DNA of 64,000 bases from Oxyruncus cristatus (GCA_013399855.1 VXAY01006688.1:1368615-1432614); one strand, 5' to 3'. Positions 11,328 to 24,778 are shown, numbered from the stretch's first letter. Numbers and translations are program-made. Notes: generated by a model from the letters alone, not told the origin.

Positions 11328-14185
11328 GAAGAGAAAAATAATTCCTGCCCTTTATTTTGCCTGGTATTATGTGCTGTACAAATGTCATTAAGTGACATTT
11401 CTCTCCTACAACCATTCAGTATATATGAGGATTATTATTCCCTCCTTCTCCTCTCTTCCACTGAAAAACAGATAGTGGCTGACAGGTAATGAGGGGGACT
11501 CTAATCTGACAGCACTATGAAAGCTGCTGACAGAAAAGATCTTGATAATGGCATAAGAAATTCTTTCTATCTCAGGCTACCATTAAGGTGCCTGTCTGCA
11601 GCTGGGAAGCCAGGACATTCTCCTATAGCAGAAGCTTGTTAGATCTGAATCCTCTTGTGCTACTGCAACCTGTTTAAGAGGAAAACCCGAAATAGCTGTA
11701 GGGAAATAAGAAAATAAAGGCATTCAAAATATAAGGACTTACTAAGATTAAATTCCTAAATGGGAGTTTGTTGCTGTTGTTCTGTGCTCAACAGTTAAGG
11801 TGGATTTTGCTTTCAGTTACGGCATTATCCCATAGTTACTCTGTGTAATACCCTGCATATATATGTGTATAGAAATGGAGATTTCACTGTGGGAGGTCCT
11901 GTATATCATGTGGGACTTCCTGAGGTGGAGAACTTGCTGTGTAAATTTACACGGTGGACAGCCTGTGATTTTGCACACTACAAGCTGTTCTGGATTGCCT
12001 GCGCTAGACCATGTGGCATAAACAGAAATTGCCTCCTCACCCTCAGTCCTGTGCCTTCAACCCCAGGAGACCAGCCTGTGGGACAAAGAGTGACATTTCT
12101 CTGAGGTGCTCCCAAAGTATTTCAGAGCAGAATTTTGTTCTAAATAGGCAATCATGATTTTTACTTTGGTGTGGTCGGCCCTATGGTTTCAAACTATCAG
12201 GACTTTGGACACTACTGGTGTTGGGGAGGCAAGCTTCTTACTGCCGAAGCGTGGAAGATGAGCATCGACCATTTGGACGCAGCTTCGTGTTGAGCACATG
12301 CAATGATTTAACTTCTGAGATATTTTATTGTGCTTTAGGAAGGGGTTAATGCAGACCTAGGGTGGAGTCTATGAGAAAGGCAGTGGTGGCAAGAGTAGAA
12401 AACAAACTGTGACCGGGGAAGTTGAAATGAAGATTTGTTTTCGGAGTCCAGCACAGAGGAATTTTAGCATCAAGTTTGCTACTTGTTCAGTCTTTATTGA
12501 ACTTTCTCAAAGGGTTGTTCTTTATATGTGTGTCTCAGTAAAAAGGAGAAACACGTTGCTTTGATGTAGGTTTTCTTTCTTCTAGCAAAGAACAGGCCAT
12601 CCAGGTACTCAACCCTTCCTAAGAGGAAAACTTAAATAAGGCAGTCAGTATACCCAGCCTGCCCCTTGCATTTTGTAGGGTTAAACTTCATGTAAATTTG
12701 TGAAGCTGGCACATATAAAAGCATACTCTACCCTCTGTATTTTTTCCCGCTGGTATGTTGTCTGCTCACAAAAAGTGGTATTTCTATGTCCTTTTCTCCA
12801 GATATCCCCATTGTTTTGTTGGGGTTTTTTGTTTTATTTTGTTTTTTTTTCCCTACCTACACATTCCATTTTAGGGTGCCATCTGCTTTCACCCTGCTTA
12901 GTGTTGTACTCCGGCTTTTAAAGACAGAGGAATTCAAGTGCCGGGGTCCGTATTTTATTGCTAAAGATGGCATGCAGACCTTCTTTAAGTGGTTCCAATT
13001 TGTCTAAAGCCCCTGTTTGGATGGTTTTCAAAGGCAGCCTAGGGTTATCAAGCTTCTACTGCAGATCTTGCTAATCTTTTTAAAAGGCCTCTCTTTGAGG
13101 TTCTTTAACTTCCTAAACACTCCTTTTTGCCTACTTCAAAGCTAGGAAATATGGGGTTTTTTATGTGAAAATTTCATACGTCTTTGTCTTAATTTTTCTT
13201 AGCAAGTGCAAACTGTTGTGTGACCTAAAATCCGGGGGAAAAAAACCAACAAAAACCCTCCCTTAAAAATGTATAAAATAATTTTTGTCATTTTTACACT
13301 TCAGATTGAAACTTTCTTAAATACCTGACACTTTAAAATCTTGAGTCTTGCTTATTTCTGGAGAAGAGGCTGAATCAAAATACTGTGGACCTTCAACTCG
13401 GGAATCTATCTTAGTTTTGAAGTGTTTGCAACTGCTGGTAGCTGTGATAAGTACCCCAGTCAGTTTGATCTGAGAAACTTTTGTTTCTCCAGCTTTGGAT
13501 ATTGCAGCTTTCTCTGTAGGCCAACTTTCTGAAGTTCAGCAAGTATGAGTGTCCTGGGGCTGTTCTCTACAGTGGACACTTGTCCTCCCTGGCATGCATA
13601 GGGGATTGTGCTGGGCTGGAGGCAAACTGCCAGTCAGGACATACTGCACTGAACCTTTCTTTTCTTCAGCTTAGGCACGTGGTCCATGTGTGCAGAAGAG
13701 CCCTGCTTTGGCATCGCCTGTTGTGTCCCTAACGCCTGTCAAAGCAAGAAGGACACGTAACCTGGCAAGCAGCAATAGAAGACTTTCTGCACAGTGTTAT
13801 GTTGTTTCTGGGGCTTTTGCACCCACAGAACGCTGGGGTTTTTTTTGGGTGGATTTCTGAATAGATGTTTTGTTCCCTTAGATTTTAAACTGTGATTTCT
13901 ACTTGCATATATGTCTATATGAAATCCCAGTGGTCAATAATCTGCATCTTTAAGCACTTTAAATATCTTTACAGTGTTATTCTTCACTTATCTGTGGGGA
14001 GATAACTCCTCAGTGGAAGCTAAAATTCTTTATAGAACTAGCTCTGCTGTAGAAAAAGATATTTTTCTTCATGAAATTTGTAGTTTGGTTTTGTTAATAT
14101 TCCCAAGTAATTTCCCAGCAAGGATCAAATTCTCTGTTATACTTTGTACATTTACCCAGAAATCTAAGAGAAACTTTTTCCTTTT

Positions 14186-14187
<2 letters not shown>
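11328..14187. other. unannotated DNA
   Basis: No recognised gene or mobile element. T-rich patches near 12815-12855 produce short phenylalanine-rich frames that look membrane-like only because of composition. Confidence 0.5.

Positions 14188-14228
<41 letters not shown>
14188..14228. repeat. poly(T) tract, 41 T
   Basis: An uninterrupted T run of 41 bases after CTTTTTC. The neighbours show no retroposed gene or SINE body on the minus strand, so I read it as a simple homopolymer. Its true length is uncertain because such tracts are error-prone in assembly. Confidence 0.95.
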
Positions 14229-14229
<1 letters not shown>

Positions 14230-17200
14230 TTAGTGGAAAAGTCTAATTGGAATGGATGAAATGACATTATTAAATACCAGAATGAAGATCACCAGGGAAA
14301 TAATCGAGCTGCTGATACTCTGATACTCTAATGTTAACTCATTGCTTCTAAATAATCAGTAATCAGCAGTTTAAATTAGACTGAGATAGATTGAGCTAAG
14401 TGCTTGACTATTCAAAGTGAGTGCAAGAGATTTGGGGAAAAGTTCAGTGCAGTCAGGGAAAAAAATGTACTGCATTAAATATGCAGGACTAAAGAAATCA
14501 TGCTTCTATTTTATTTTAAGTAAACACATTATTTTTTGATATATGTTGGTCTTTCTCCATGTGAATCATGAATCATGCACCACTTCAAGCCCTGATTAAT
14601 ATTCTTAATTGCTCTCCCTTTTTCATTCTGCAGCTGGCAGATGGAATGCTGCAGATCAGACAGTGCCATATCAGTAGTGTTTATACTGTCTGGGAACAAA
14701 TGGTGTTACAGCCTGCACGTTCATCCCCTTTGATCCATACACAACTGAAGCAAGGTGCAATAACCAAGACTTGCTTTTCTTATTTTTTTTTTTTCTTTCT
14801 CTTTCCTGTCTCTGTGATGCTAACCGTGTTGGGAGCAGATGATAGGACATGGACTGTGAGCCAATTTCTGTAATGCCAAACAATTTTCAGCAGTGAGGAT
14901 ATCTGGAAATCCTAGGAGGTCCACATCCAGAAAGGATGTCCTCATCCATTTTCTCTGGACAAGATATGCTAGAGAAATGCCTATCTTCCAGTAAGTTGGG
15001 CTGAAAATTCCTAGTGGGAGTGTCAGTTGTTTTTGTGATTTTCTGTGCCAATTAGGGTGGGTATACAAAGAATCCAAAAGAAAGAACATAATATCACTAA
15101 GAAGCTGAGAGATGATTTCTAATTAGCTGAAAAGTGAATGAAGGTTCAATAATTCCTTCTGTTTGCTAGGGGCAAAGAATGAGTTCTCTAAATGAAAGAA
15201 ACCTAATTACTTTAGAAGTTTAAGCTTTTCAGATCTTTCTTATGTGTTTTCAAACTGCCTTCCAGGTCAAAGAATGACTTTTCTCACTAGCAGCAGCCCA
15301 AAGTCTATTTTGATAGGAAAAGCAAGACCTTCCTTCTCTGTCATGACTGTTAGCAAAACCAGCAGATGAAGGGTGACCAGTTTATTTTAGAATGTGCACA
15401 TTGTTTTGTTGATGTTAAAATTAGATGACATTTTATGTGGTCAGCATTGCTATCATAATCTATGTGTTTGCAATGAAAATAATTTAGCCTGAGGAAGGGT
15501 ATTATGCTATGCATAATTCACTTGTCTTTTGGACACAGGAAAGTTTCTGTGTTTTTCAGTTAGTTTTGTAAGAGGAAATGTGTTTTCTTATGCGTTGTGT
15601 AGGACTTGTAAATGCACCATCCCATGAAGGCACCAGAGTCTGACTAACATGAGGTGATTGGCTAAAATTCAGGACTCTACTTTGAATCTTCATCTTGTTT
15701 GAATAATTTAGGTAAGGAATCAAATGACCTCCTGTGATTGCTTTGATGTGATTATAAAAAAAAAAAAAAAAGGAAAAAAAGATGTACAGTATTACAGGTT
15801 ATGACACCAGCACATAGAACTGCAGCAGAGCCCCCAAGCTCAGACATCATAATTTCTCAGCAGCTATTTGCCTGAAATGTTTGGAACTTTGTCATTAAAA
15901 GGACTCTGTGGTTATGACAATGATGTCAACTTGCAGGAATTCAAAGACTTGTATTGAAGAATACCCAGTGAAACTACTGCATGTGAGGCTACAAAATATC
16001 CATTTATTATCAGAAATATTCTGAACGTGTTTCCATTTAGGACCCATCAGTTCCACCGTGGCTGCAGCCTGAATTGTCAATGCAAAGCAAAGCAAACTTA
16101 GCTTAGTAATTCCTATAACTTCCATCAGTAAGGTGGTAGTCTAAGCAGGTTCCTACACTGGCATATTCCCTGGCTGTGCCAATTGTTCTCTCCATTGCTG
16201 TTGTTGCCACTGAACTTGCATTTTTGTAGCAGTATTTGTCATGATGCTGAATTCTTGTAGTTGCTGCATGGGTGTTGTGAAGTGTTTCATGCATTCTGTG
16301 CTGGCAACCAAGGCATCATGGGGTTGCATGAGGTACCGGTATCTTATTTTGAACAAAACTACCTCATCCTTTTTTCTTTTTTTTTGCTTCAGTGTCTATA
16401 ATAATTATAATTAAATGAAATTTGTTGAGGAGTTTCATGTATCTGGTGGGGTAAAGATGTGTCTTTTTGATTTGATTTACCACTCTGATGTACAAAATGC
16501 CAAATTTTCCCTCTGGCAACGTGTGACAGTTATAACACTGTTCTCATTCCAGGCAGGTTTCAGGCTAAAACCAGAGGTGTATTAGAGAATCTGTCTGATA
16601 CAAATTGGCCCTTTTCTTGCAGGACACCAAATCAACAAGCCTAACATCTGCAAACCAGGATTATTTTCCTTTCCTCCAGGCATCCCATCACTGTTGTTCT
16701 TTGGCATCTGAACTCACGGTGAACTGAATTTATCTTCATTAGATGAATCTATCTTCAAAGATATGCTCTATCTTCATTACGGGGTAATATAATGTGTAAG
16801 TGAAAATTGGTAATGAGATGTTACTGCTCTTGGAGTGTGATTTATTAGGAGGAAGCTAAATTCTGGTTAAACAAATACACTTCTATTTGAATGTTGACAG
16901 AAGATGAGTAGAGCACCTGATCATTCCTTATATCTTTAAGAAGTGGCTTCCTAATGAAATCAGGTACTTCAAGTATCTAGATCTCTAGCTCAAAACTTAT
17001 TTGACATTTCATTATCATATGAATTACTTTTTTAGCTTGGCAAGTTTAGACATGAAACTTGAATACTAAGTACTGTGTGAAAAATTGACTAGGAGAATTA
17101 TAAAGATTCTAATATCTCAGCATTTTCTTTGCTTTTATTGATCACTGCAATCTAGATGATGTGACAGCAACCAAAAAGCATTCTAAGTAAGTTGATATAT

Positions 17201-18590
17201 TAAAAATGATACAACCTTTTATCTAGATTTATATTAGGTGCAATCAGGTGACACACAACTGTGATCTACTTTGTGACTTTCAAAATTGGTTATGTCAAAA
17301 TCAAAAGAAATTTGACTGAATAATATTAATACTTTAGTGCTAGTTATGCTTATTTACTCAGGTATTTACTTTGATATGGTCCCTAACATTTATTCTGAAT
17401 GAAAGTCTAGAGACTTATAACCGCCCTAAAAAAATGTAGTTTTGCAACAGAAAATTGTTTGTGTTTAAGTATAGTATATGATTAGTTGTTACAGAACTGT
17501 TGCATCACCCTAGCTATCACATTTTGGGTTTATACAGGTTTTAGTGAATTATATCCTGACTAATACAGCGAAAAATTACTGTTAACAAATGTGACAGTTT
17601 CTGTTGGGATTTTTTTTAAGGTTGACTAGTTTAAATTGGATTTATCTGAAACCTCATGTAATGTAATTACATTACATGTAATCATGTAATAAACTAGGTG
17701 CTGTGTTTTTGGTTAAAACAAAGGTTTTAACTCATGTTCGCTAAATTATATACGCTAAAAAGTACAGCAATTTTTAGTTGTTAAAAATGCATGTAACAGG
17801 TAAAACATAGCAAAAAAAAGACTAAGTGTTTCAAAATGATGTTTAACAAAGAGGTAATTATGATTTATAATAAATCCCAGCCACGTCTAAATTTTTGCCA
17901 TATTAGCTGCTAAATGTCCCATTTTTTGTCATTCATTACCCAGGTAAGCCAAGGGAATGAACAGCCAGGTACATGCAAAGCTCTTCCTTGGGTAAGTCAC
18001 TAAAGGGGAGTGGTCCAGGGAGAGATGGATCTCGGGGAAAGACAGGCTCAAATCTGTATTCTGTCACAAACTTCCCCTGAGGTAAGTAGGGAAAGACCAT
18101 AAATCCCATATGCAAAAAAAAAGGGGTTGTTTTCATTTTCAGTAGGTCACAAAATCCCGAGGGCTGTTGTAGACCTAAGGAGAGACTTGAGCTCTACTTT
18201 TCCTACTTTCCTAAGTGAGGATTAACGAACTTTTTGGTTTTACAGTCTGGAAACAAAGATCATTGCACAGGAAAGCCTAAGATTGTCTAGCAGAACTGTT
18301 CTGGAAATCTCTGAAGAGATGAAGAAGGAAAAAAGTGAACAATATGATTGTATCAACACAAAAATAAAAATAAAAAAGCAAAACACAAAAATGGTGTTTC
18401 CAGGGTGTGAGTAAGAGAAGATGGAAGGAAAAGAGACAATGAAATAGTGAAATGACAGTCGAAAGAAGACACATTCTGACCTAGGACTCAGTCGGGACCT
18501 GCATGTCTGGAAACCCAGGACCCATGGGGTCTTTCTGCTTCTATCTACTTCCTTCGTCCTCTACTTTGGTGACACTGCATTTTTTTTGGA
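14229..18590. other. unannotated AT-rich DNA
   Basis: No recognised gene or mobile element in about 4.4 kb. It includes an A-rich run near 15755-15780 and the palindrome at 17655-17678. The region around 16.8-17.9 kb is especially AT-rich. Confidence 0.5.
17655..17678. repeat. perfect 24-bp palindrome
   Basis: The half-site CATGTAATGTAA is followed directly by its exact reverse complement, with no spacer. The part after it (TAATCATGTAATAAA) repeats the ATGTAAT core once more. It could form a cruciform. It lies in AT-rich DNA and may be of no function. Confidence 0.9.
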
Positions 18591-18645
18591 AAATCACAGA
18601 ATATTCAGAGTTGGAAGGGGCCCAAATGAAAGATAATCTTTAAGG
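18591..18645 (-). mobile_element. CR1 LINE, very short 3' fragment
   Basis: AATCACAGAATATTCAGAG then TTGGAAGGGGCCCAAATGAAAG matches the reverse-oriented bird CR1 3' terminus. Only about 55 bp are recognisable. Confidence 0.7.
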
Positions 18646-21600
18646 AAACCTTGTGTGAGAGGAGTGTGTGCCCAGAGATTGTTTTTTCACACTGTCAAGG
18701 TAGATGCCACATAACTGCCTTTTTTCTTCAAGGGTGCTTTTCTTCCTTTGATGTCCCTAGGGTTCACTTAGACGTCTGTATCTGTGGTCTTTTCTATAGG
18801 AAGACTTCAGCAACAAAGCTGATCTCAAACTTCTCTGCCAGGTCACCTCCTGCCTTCCACCTTTACCTGTGAAAAAGTCCATTCATTTTCTATGCTAGCC
18901 TCCACTCCACTTCACTCCAGAATGTGCTCAAAACACATCTGACTTTCAACTCAGCTGTCTATTGTCTTGCAATGTTAGCATGTGTCAAATACAAACCCAG
19001 GAGCATACCCTTTCCTCATTGCTGTTGTTAACTGATTATTTCTTTGTAGGTAAAGATTTTCTTCAGGGAAAAAATATGACTAATGCAGCAGATATGAAAA
19101 TATATATTTTTTTTTCTCCATGGATATATTTCTAATATCCTTTTTCAGAAATATCTGAGCAAGCAAAGCTAGGAAATTTTATCTTTCTGTCTAGTCAAAC
19201 TCTCTTCCTGACATGTAGTCTGTCTGCTGTGCTTGTGCATGTTACAGCAGGAATGTACATCAAGTTAACCAGCTTTGTCTCTCCAGAGCAGCAAGGTGGG
19301 CTTTAATCTGCCATTTGTAGAAGTCCCCCTGCTCTGTCAAAGAAATTCTTTATATTAACTCGAATAGCCCAAAGCCTCCCTCTGTGCTCCTTTGCTTTTC
19401 TTCCCTATTCCTACTTCCAGATTGATCTGAACTTCAGTCGCATGATCCTGACCACAAAGTCTAGTGTCTCTTTTAGGTACTGTTTCTCCTGCTCACAGCT
19501 GACATATTGCACCTCCAGAACTAAGGGAGATTTATCAGGACTGTACTACACTTCTTCCAAATCAGACCTTCTTTGGGAGCCGAACAAGTGGTGCCTTCTG
19601 TTTAACACTGCTGGCCCTTGTCCAATTTTCAATATCTAGTGGGAGGATTTTTATATTTGAAAAGTGATGCTTATGTATGCAGCCAGAATTAAAGATGATT
19701 CTCCATTCAGGGTAGAGCTCAAGCAGTCTCTGCCTCAGGTATTACTGCCCTGCTTTTCCAAAGCTTCTTGAAAAGCTACAAGTTATGCCAACCAATTTGT
19801 TTCCTGATCTTTACCAAGACAGGAAGCCTATTCTAAAACAATACGAAGTGAGCACAGGCCATAAAAGCATAAAAATTACACTGTGTTGAAGGTATATAAA
19901 ACCCTCAGAGTCCAACAACGCCAGTGGATGAAGCTGAAACCTCTGATAGCCTCTGCAAGGGGCACCTTTGAGTCAGTCTCTGCTGTGGAGGAGCTGAGTG
20001 ATTTCCATATGGAAGGGGTACTATTTGGGAGGAGAAGTACAGAAATTTTACTCTTAACTAGCCTAGATTGAGTAGATAAGGGTGGGTGGGGGCTTCTGAG
20101 AAAGTTGTGTATAAGGGATGGTTCTTTGGGGCTGGACTTAAGAACATGGCCAAACCTCTAAACATCAGTGTGCTTTCCAGATGAATGAGAGATGAAGGGG
20201 GTACGGGTAGGTGTGGAAGACCAGAATGATCTTAAAAACTATTCTGGGAAATATCTTAGTAGTCATATTCTCTTCCAAGGTGCATACCAGTAAACTTTAG
20301 TTGCTATTCTGAAAAAGAGCTGTAAGCAGAACTTTGAAGGGAAGCAGGCTTTCACAATAGCTGGACTAATAACTGGAGCATGAAATCCACACACACAGCA
20401 CAGAGAAAGTGAGGACTGTGAATTCTGTCTGGGGGGAAAGGTCCAAATCTAGATGAAATGGCTTTCCTCAGTGCTCTAGATTAGTACAGCATTTTGGGGT
20501 GCACAGCACTTTTCCCAGCTTCTTCTCAGCCAAGTGAGCAGTAGACTGTGTTGTCTCTGGGGCAGGTCGGTGGTATTCTATTCATGTTTCTGTCCAGGAG
20601 TGTTACTTGCACCAGGACATCACAGGGATACCACACTGTTGCAACGAAACTACCTTCTAGTTCTCCCCATGCAATTTGTTTCATTCCTGTTCTGCTGCCC
20701 TGTGCTGTGGTTTTTGCAGACAGAGGACTACACAGCTCTCTACAGTCACCCTAAATGGTTTTGCATTTGTGTGGCTTGCTTGGCAGAGATGGGAGAGAGA
20801 TGAAAGGTACAAGCATACTTCTGTCTTATCATAAAAGGCAAGTGTAAAGGGACCAGGGGATTCTGTTGTTGAAGACTCTTGTCTATGTACTCTGGACTTA
20901 AGTTATATATCAACCAAGCTTTACTGATTACAAGACTTATTTCCTGACTCACGTCATCTTAAAGGAGATCAGCACTTGAGCTATGCAGCTCAGGCGTGAA
21001 TTGCCAGCTGCATCTTCATGGCATCCCTGGTGGCTGAGGGAAGAGGCTTCATGTTGGTGGAGTTCCACCTAAATGAGAGAAAAGCTGTGGGAAGATCAGA
21101 GATGTGCTCAGCACCTTGCACAGAATGGGTCCTTCCTTCCTTCAGCGTTCGGTGATTTCTGAAGCCCAACTACAAAAAAATGCAAGTTGCTTGATTGTAC
21201 AAGGAGTTCAAGCATGTACACATATTACAGTCCTGTGAATGATGTCATCATTCTCTGAAACGATCCATTAATGATTTGATTTCAGTAAAATGGGATTTTT
21301 ACCCCTCCACAAAATGGGAATGGGGATTGTGAAGGGTGCTCTTTCATGCTGCAAAATATGACTATAACCATCCCTTACTGATACACACTGCTGGGGTTAT
21401 CCTTCATGTGATGTTTAGTCTTAGTTTTGTCCTCATAAAAATTTCTCTGGAATGAAAGGTGAAGAAATGTGATTCTGTGAGTTACTGAGAGCAGGAGATC
21501 TGTCTAAGAAGGCTCCTAGATTCATGCTGGCCCATTTCTGATGGGCCTACCCTCTTTAGTGTTCTTATTTATGGACCTGTTGACAAAACGCTGCTTTGGG

Positions 21601-22039
21601 ATATATATTTTTTCCTTTAAGGGAAAAAGCTTTCACATTTGGTCTGGAAATGAGACTGCTTAAACTGTTGCTCATTTTGTGCAGGAGCTGCCACATCTGC
21701 AGCTGGAACTATGCCAAGGCTCTGATGGAAGAACAAGCAGATGGACTTCTAACCTTTACAAAGGGTATATTACAGCAAAGCAAATGGGAATTAAATTAGA
21801 GAAGCCATACACTCTGTCATTTTATATGAAAATGGGGAAAGTTCATATATATCTTTGTATTGGAAACAGTTCTGTGCTCTGGTTTTATTTTATTTTATCT
21901 TGTTGAGAGGGAAAGAAGGAGTTCCTCTGCCCCAGTGGTGCCATAGCAGGAAAGTAAAAATTCGTTATTTTGTTCCAGACAGAAACATTCTTGGTGAGAA
22001 AACATTAGAATGGAATGTAGAATTGAAATCACTGAAAAG
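18646..22039. other. unannotated DNA
   Basis: No recognised gene or mobile element in about 3.4 kb. Plus-strand frames of 60 to 90 codons have no motif, and overlapping frames show similar openness, as expected by chance. Confidence 0.5.
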
Positions 22040-22308
22040 TGTTGTGGTTTAACCCTGGCAGGCAGCTAACCCCCATCCAGCCACTCGCTCATTCCCCACT
22101 GGTAGGCTGGGGGAGAGAATTGGGAGTGAAAAAGGATAAAAACAATTCAATAGGTAAAGCAAAAGCTGCACATGCAAGCAAAGCAAAACAAGGAATTAAT
22201 TCAGCACTTCCCATGGGCAGGCGGGTGTTCAGCCGTCCCCAGGAATGCAGGGCTCCATCATGTGTAACGGTGACTTAGGAAGACAAACACCATCACTGTG
22301 CACGTGCT
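22040..22308 (-). mobile_element. truncated endogenous retrovirus LTR
   Basis: The block opens with TGTTGTGGTTTAACCC, then CAGCCACTCGCTCATTCCCC, GGGGGAGAGAATTGGGAG, GCAAGCAAAGCAAAACAAGG and CACTTCCCATGGGCAGGCGG. This wording is familiar from a common avian ERV LTR. Similarity stops near 22308, so more than half of the LTR is missing. The minus strand is chosen because family members carry their TATA-like box in that direction, in the part missing here. So the surviving piece would be the 3' part of the LTR (R/U5 side). No retroviral coding remains. Confidence 0.75.
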
Positions 22309-23449
22309 AGAGCAGCTTTGGTGGCACTGATGTCCAGACTGGGTCAGCACCCAGACTAAAACAGTACAAAGAGATATCTCATAAAGCTGAAGATACAGAC
22401 ATTCATGGGTATTGAAACAGGTCACTTTTTTTCCTTGTGCATTATAAATGTGATTCAGATGAACAAGCACAGGTTCTGCTCTTTAGATTACACTTTTCCT
22501 TAGGGCATATCCTTGACTTTCTCATTTGATTTTATGTAAGAGGTTATTAAGTGACACTTCTTGACCTAAGATCCAAGTTTAAAGAGTGATGAATTCTGTC
22601 TTAGGAGCTCATGTTTCCCTGGAAATTTTGTTTGGGATGAAAAAGCTACTGCTATCATTACTCAGTGTCAACAATATTAAAAAAACCCCAAAATCATACA
22701 GTTAAATTGATAATCAGGAACAAAAGATAGGGCTCTTGTCTAGCATCCTGCCTATAAACTTTTCTTTAAGACAGAATATTTCTCTTCTGCTTTTACAGTC
22801 AAGGAAAATGTCTCCTTTTCTGGTTTCATGGAGAGCAGAACAAATTGGAAAAAACTGTAGGAGTAGGAGATAAGTAAGCTCATAGATATCATAACTTTTA
22901 GTTAGCGCACAAGGTAAAAAAGATATGAATAGGTACTACTGCCAGCAGAGAGACTGTTAAAAGAAAGAATTAACTGCATATTCTGTAGAAAAAGAGTCTG
23001 CAGTCTGTGTAGTGTTCAGTGGTGCTACTGATGTGTCTCTGGGTAAACCAAAGCAAAACCTCATTAAAATGTAGCTCCTGGTGATTCTTGTAAAGCCTGC
23101 ATTATCCAGAGCAGATGATAGCAATAATAAAAAAGCGAACATGTCCATTTCTTTGTCTGATTGGCAGCTCCGTAATAAATACTACATAACATGCTAGGAA
23201 GAATACGAAAGCTGGTCACAGAAACACAGCAGTCTTGATATTTCAATGACTTGGGTTCCAGCCAGCAATCCACATTTTAAACATGGCCAGTGATAAAGTT
23301 ATTAAGGTTATACTGAGGTTCAAATAATGACATGGCTACAGGTCAAGGGAGAAATCTAGTCTCAGAGCAAGGACTCTGAAGAGAATACGGGATACTAAAC
23401 TTCCTGTGGCTATAGCGAATATTTTGATTCTTCAAAGGATAAAACCCCA
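22309..23449. other. unannotated DNA
   Basis: No recognised gene or repeat. The region between the two LTR-containing blocks shows no retroviral internal sequence, so the LTRs at 22.0 and 23.7 kb are separate insertions of different families, not the ends of one provirus. Confidence 0.55.
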
Positions 23450-23696
23450 GAATTACTGATGAGAGAGAGACATGATGATACCTATCTTGAATTTAGCAAA
23501 GCTTTTGACATTGTCACTGGCAGCTTCCTTCCAGCTATCCAAGTTGAGATATTACAGGATGGCAGAGTGAGCTGTAAGATTGGGTCACTGGCTGGGTCAT
23601 CAGGTTCAGTAATTAATGGGCTGTATTCAATGTGGAGGCCAGTAATATGTGGATTTCCTTGGGGTTCTGTACTGTGACCTACCCTGTTTATTATGT
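23450..23696 (+). mobile_element. CR1 LINE, reverse-transcriptase part (left of LTR insertion)
   Basis: The plus frame at 23459-23677 reads like the CR1 ORF2 reverse transcriptase: YLEFSKAFDIV (family: YLDFSKAFDTV, with the catalytic Asp after KAF), then WRPVICGFPWGSVL (family: WRPVTSGVPQGSVLG). Stops and a Q-to-W change in the PQG motif show that the copy is dead. It is cut at 23696 by the LTR and resumes at 24779. The 5' start is uncertain because similarity fades upstream. Confidence 0.85.
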
Positions 23697-24778
23697 TGTG
23701 GTGGGTTGACCCTGGCTGGATACCAGGTGCCCACTAAAGCCATTATGTCATTCTCCTCCTCAGCTGGACAGGGCAGAGAAAATATAATGAAAGGCTTGTG
23801 AGTTGAGGTAAGGGCAGGAAGAGATCACTCACCAGTTACCCTCATGGGCAAAACAGACACAGCTTGGGGATATCAATTTAATTTATTGACAATCAAATCA
23901 TAGTAGGATAATGAGAAATTAAACCAAATCTTAAAATACCTTACCCCCATTCCTCCCCTCTTCCTGAGCTCAACTTCACTTCTGATTTCTCTACCTTATC
24001 TCCCACAGGCATCAGGGCGACGGAGAATGGGGACTGTGGTCTCTGCTGTCTCTGCCCCTCCTTCCTCCTCAGGGGGAAGACTCCTCACACTCTTCCCCTT
24101 CTCCAGAATGTGGTCCCTCCCACAGGAGACAGTCCTTCACAAACTTCTCCAACATGAGTCCTTCCCATAGGCTGCAGTGCTTCATGAACTGCTCCAGTGT
24201 GAGTCCTTCCCACACGGTGCAGTCCTTCAGGAACAGACTGCTCCAGGGTGGGTTCCCCGGGGGTGACAAGTCCTGTCAGCAAACCTGCTCCAGTGTGGGC
24301 TCCTCTCTCCATAGGACCACAGGTCCTGCCAGGAGTTTCCCATGCTCCTGTGGGCATCCACCTGTTCTGGTGTGGGGCACTCCAGGGGCTACAGGTGGAT
24401 CTTTGCTCCACTGTGGTCCTCCATGGGCTGCAGGAGTTCATGGGCTACACCACAGGCTACACAGGAATCTCTGCTCCAGCTCCTGGAGCACCTCCTTGAC
24501 CTCCTTCTTCACTGACCTTGGGGTCTTCAGAGCTGCTCCTCTCACACATGCTCACTCCTCTCTTCCAGCTGCTGTTCTGCACCATTCTTTCCCCTTTCTT
24601 AACTCTTTAAGGCCAGAGGCACTACCACTATTGTTGATGGGCTTGCTTGGCCTTGGCTGATCTCGGCCAAAAGTGGAATTCGTTGTGTCTGACATGGGGC
24701 AAGTTTCTAGCAGCTCCTCACAGAATTCACCTCTGTAGCCCCATCACTTCCAAAAACTTGCTACACAAACCCAATACA
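23697..24778 (-). mobile_element. complete solo LTR of an endogenous retrovirus, inserted in CR1
   Basis: It starts with TGTGGTGGGTTGACCCTGG and ends with CAAACCCAATACA, giving the TG...CA ends of an LTR. It is about 1082 bp long with no retroviral coding region, so it is a solo LTR left by recombination. Flanking bases TATGT (23692-23696) and TTTGT (24779-24783) are a candidate 5-bp target duplication with one mismatch. On the minus strand an AATAAA signal lies near 23880, at the place expected for the polyadenylation site, so the minus strand is the sense direction. The middle holds 45-bp tandem repeats. I recognise the type from neoavian genomes but cannot name the family. Confidence 0.85.
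24130..24319. repeat. tandem repeats inside the LTR, units of 45-53 bp
   Basis: Units start at 24130, 24175, 24220 and 24267, each opening with a variant of CAGTCCTTCA and continuing with CTGCTCCAGTGTGGGTCC-like text. The first two are 45 bp, the third 47, the fourth 53. On the minus strand the 45-bp units are read as a 15-residue repeat with the core WEGLxLEQF and KxC (frame 24269-24069). Weaker copies seem to continue toward 24480. Confidence 0.8.

Noticed and set aside
11138..11489. Frames crossing the N run
   Set aside because: They consist of Ns and poly-Lys or poly-Phe from the homopolymer.
24154..24660. 168-codon plus-strand frame
   Set aside because: It lies wholly in the LTR, antisense to it, and reads the GC-rich tandem repeats. 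No protein likeness.
22040..24778. The two LTRs as ends of one provirus
   Set aside because: They belong to different LTR families, the first is truncated, the second sits inside a CR1, and no gag, pol or env remnant lies between.
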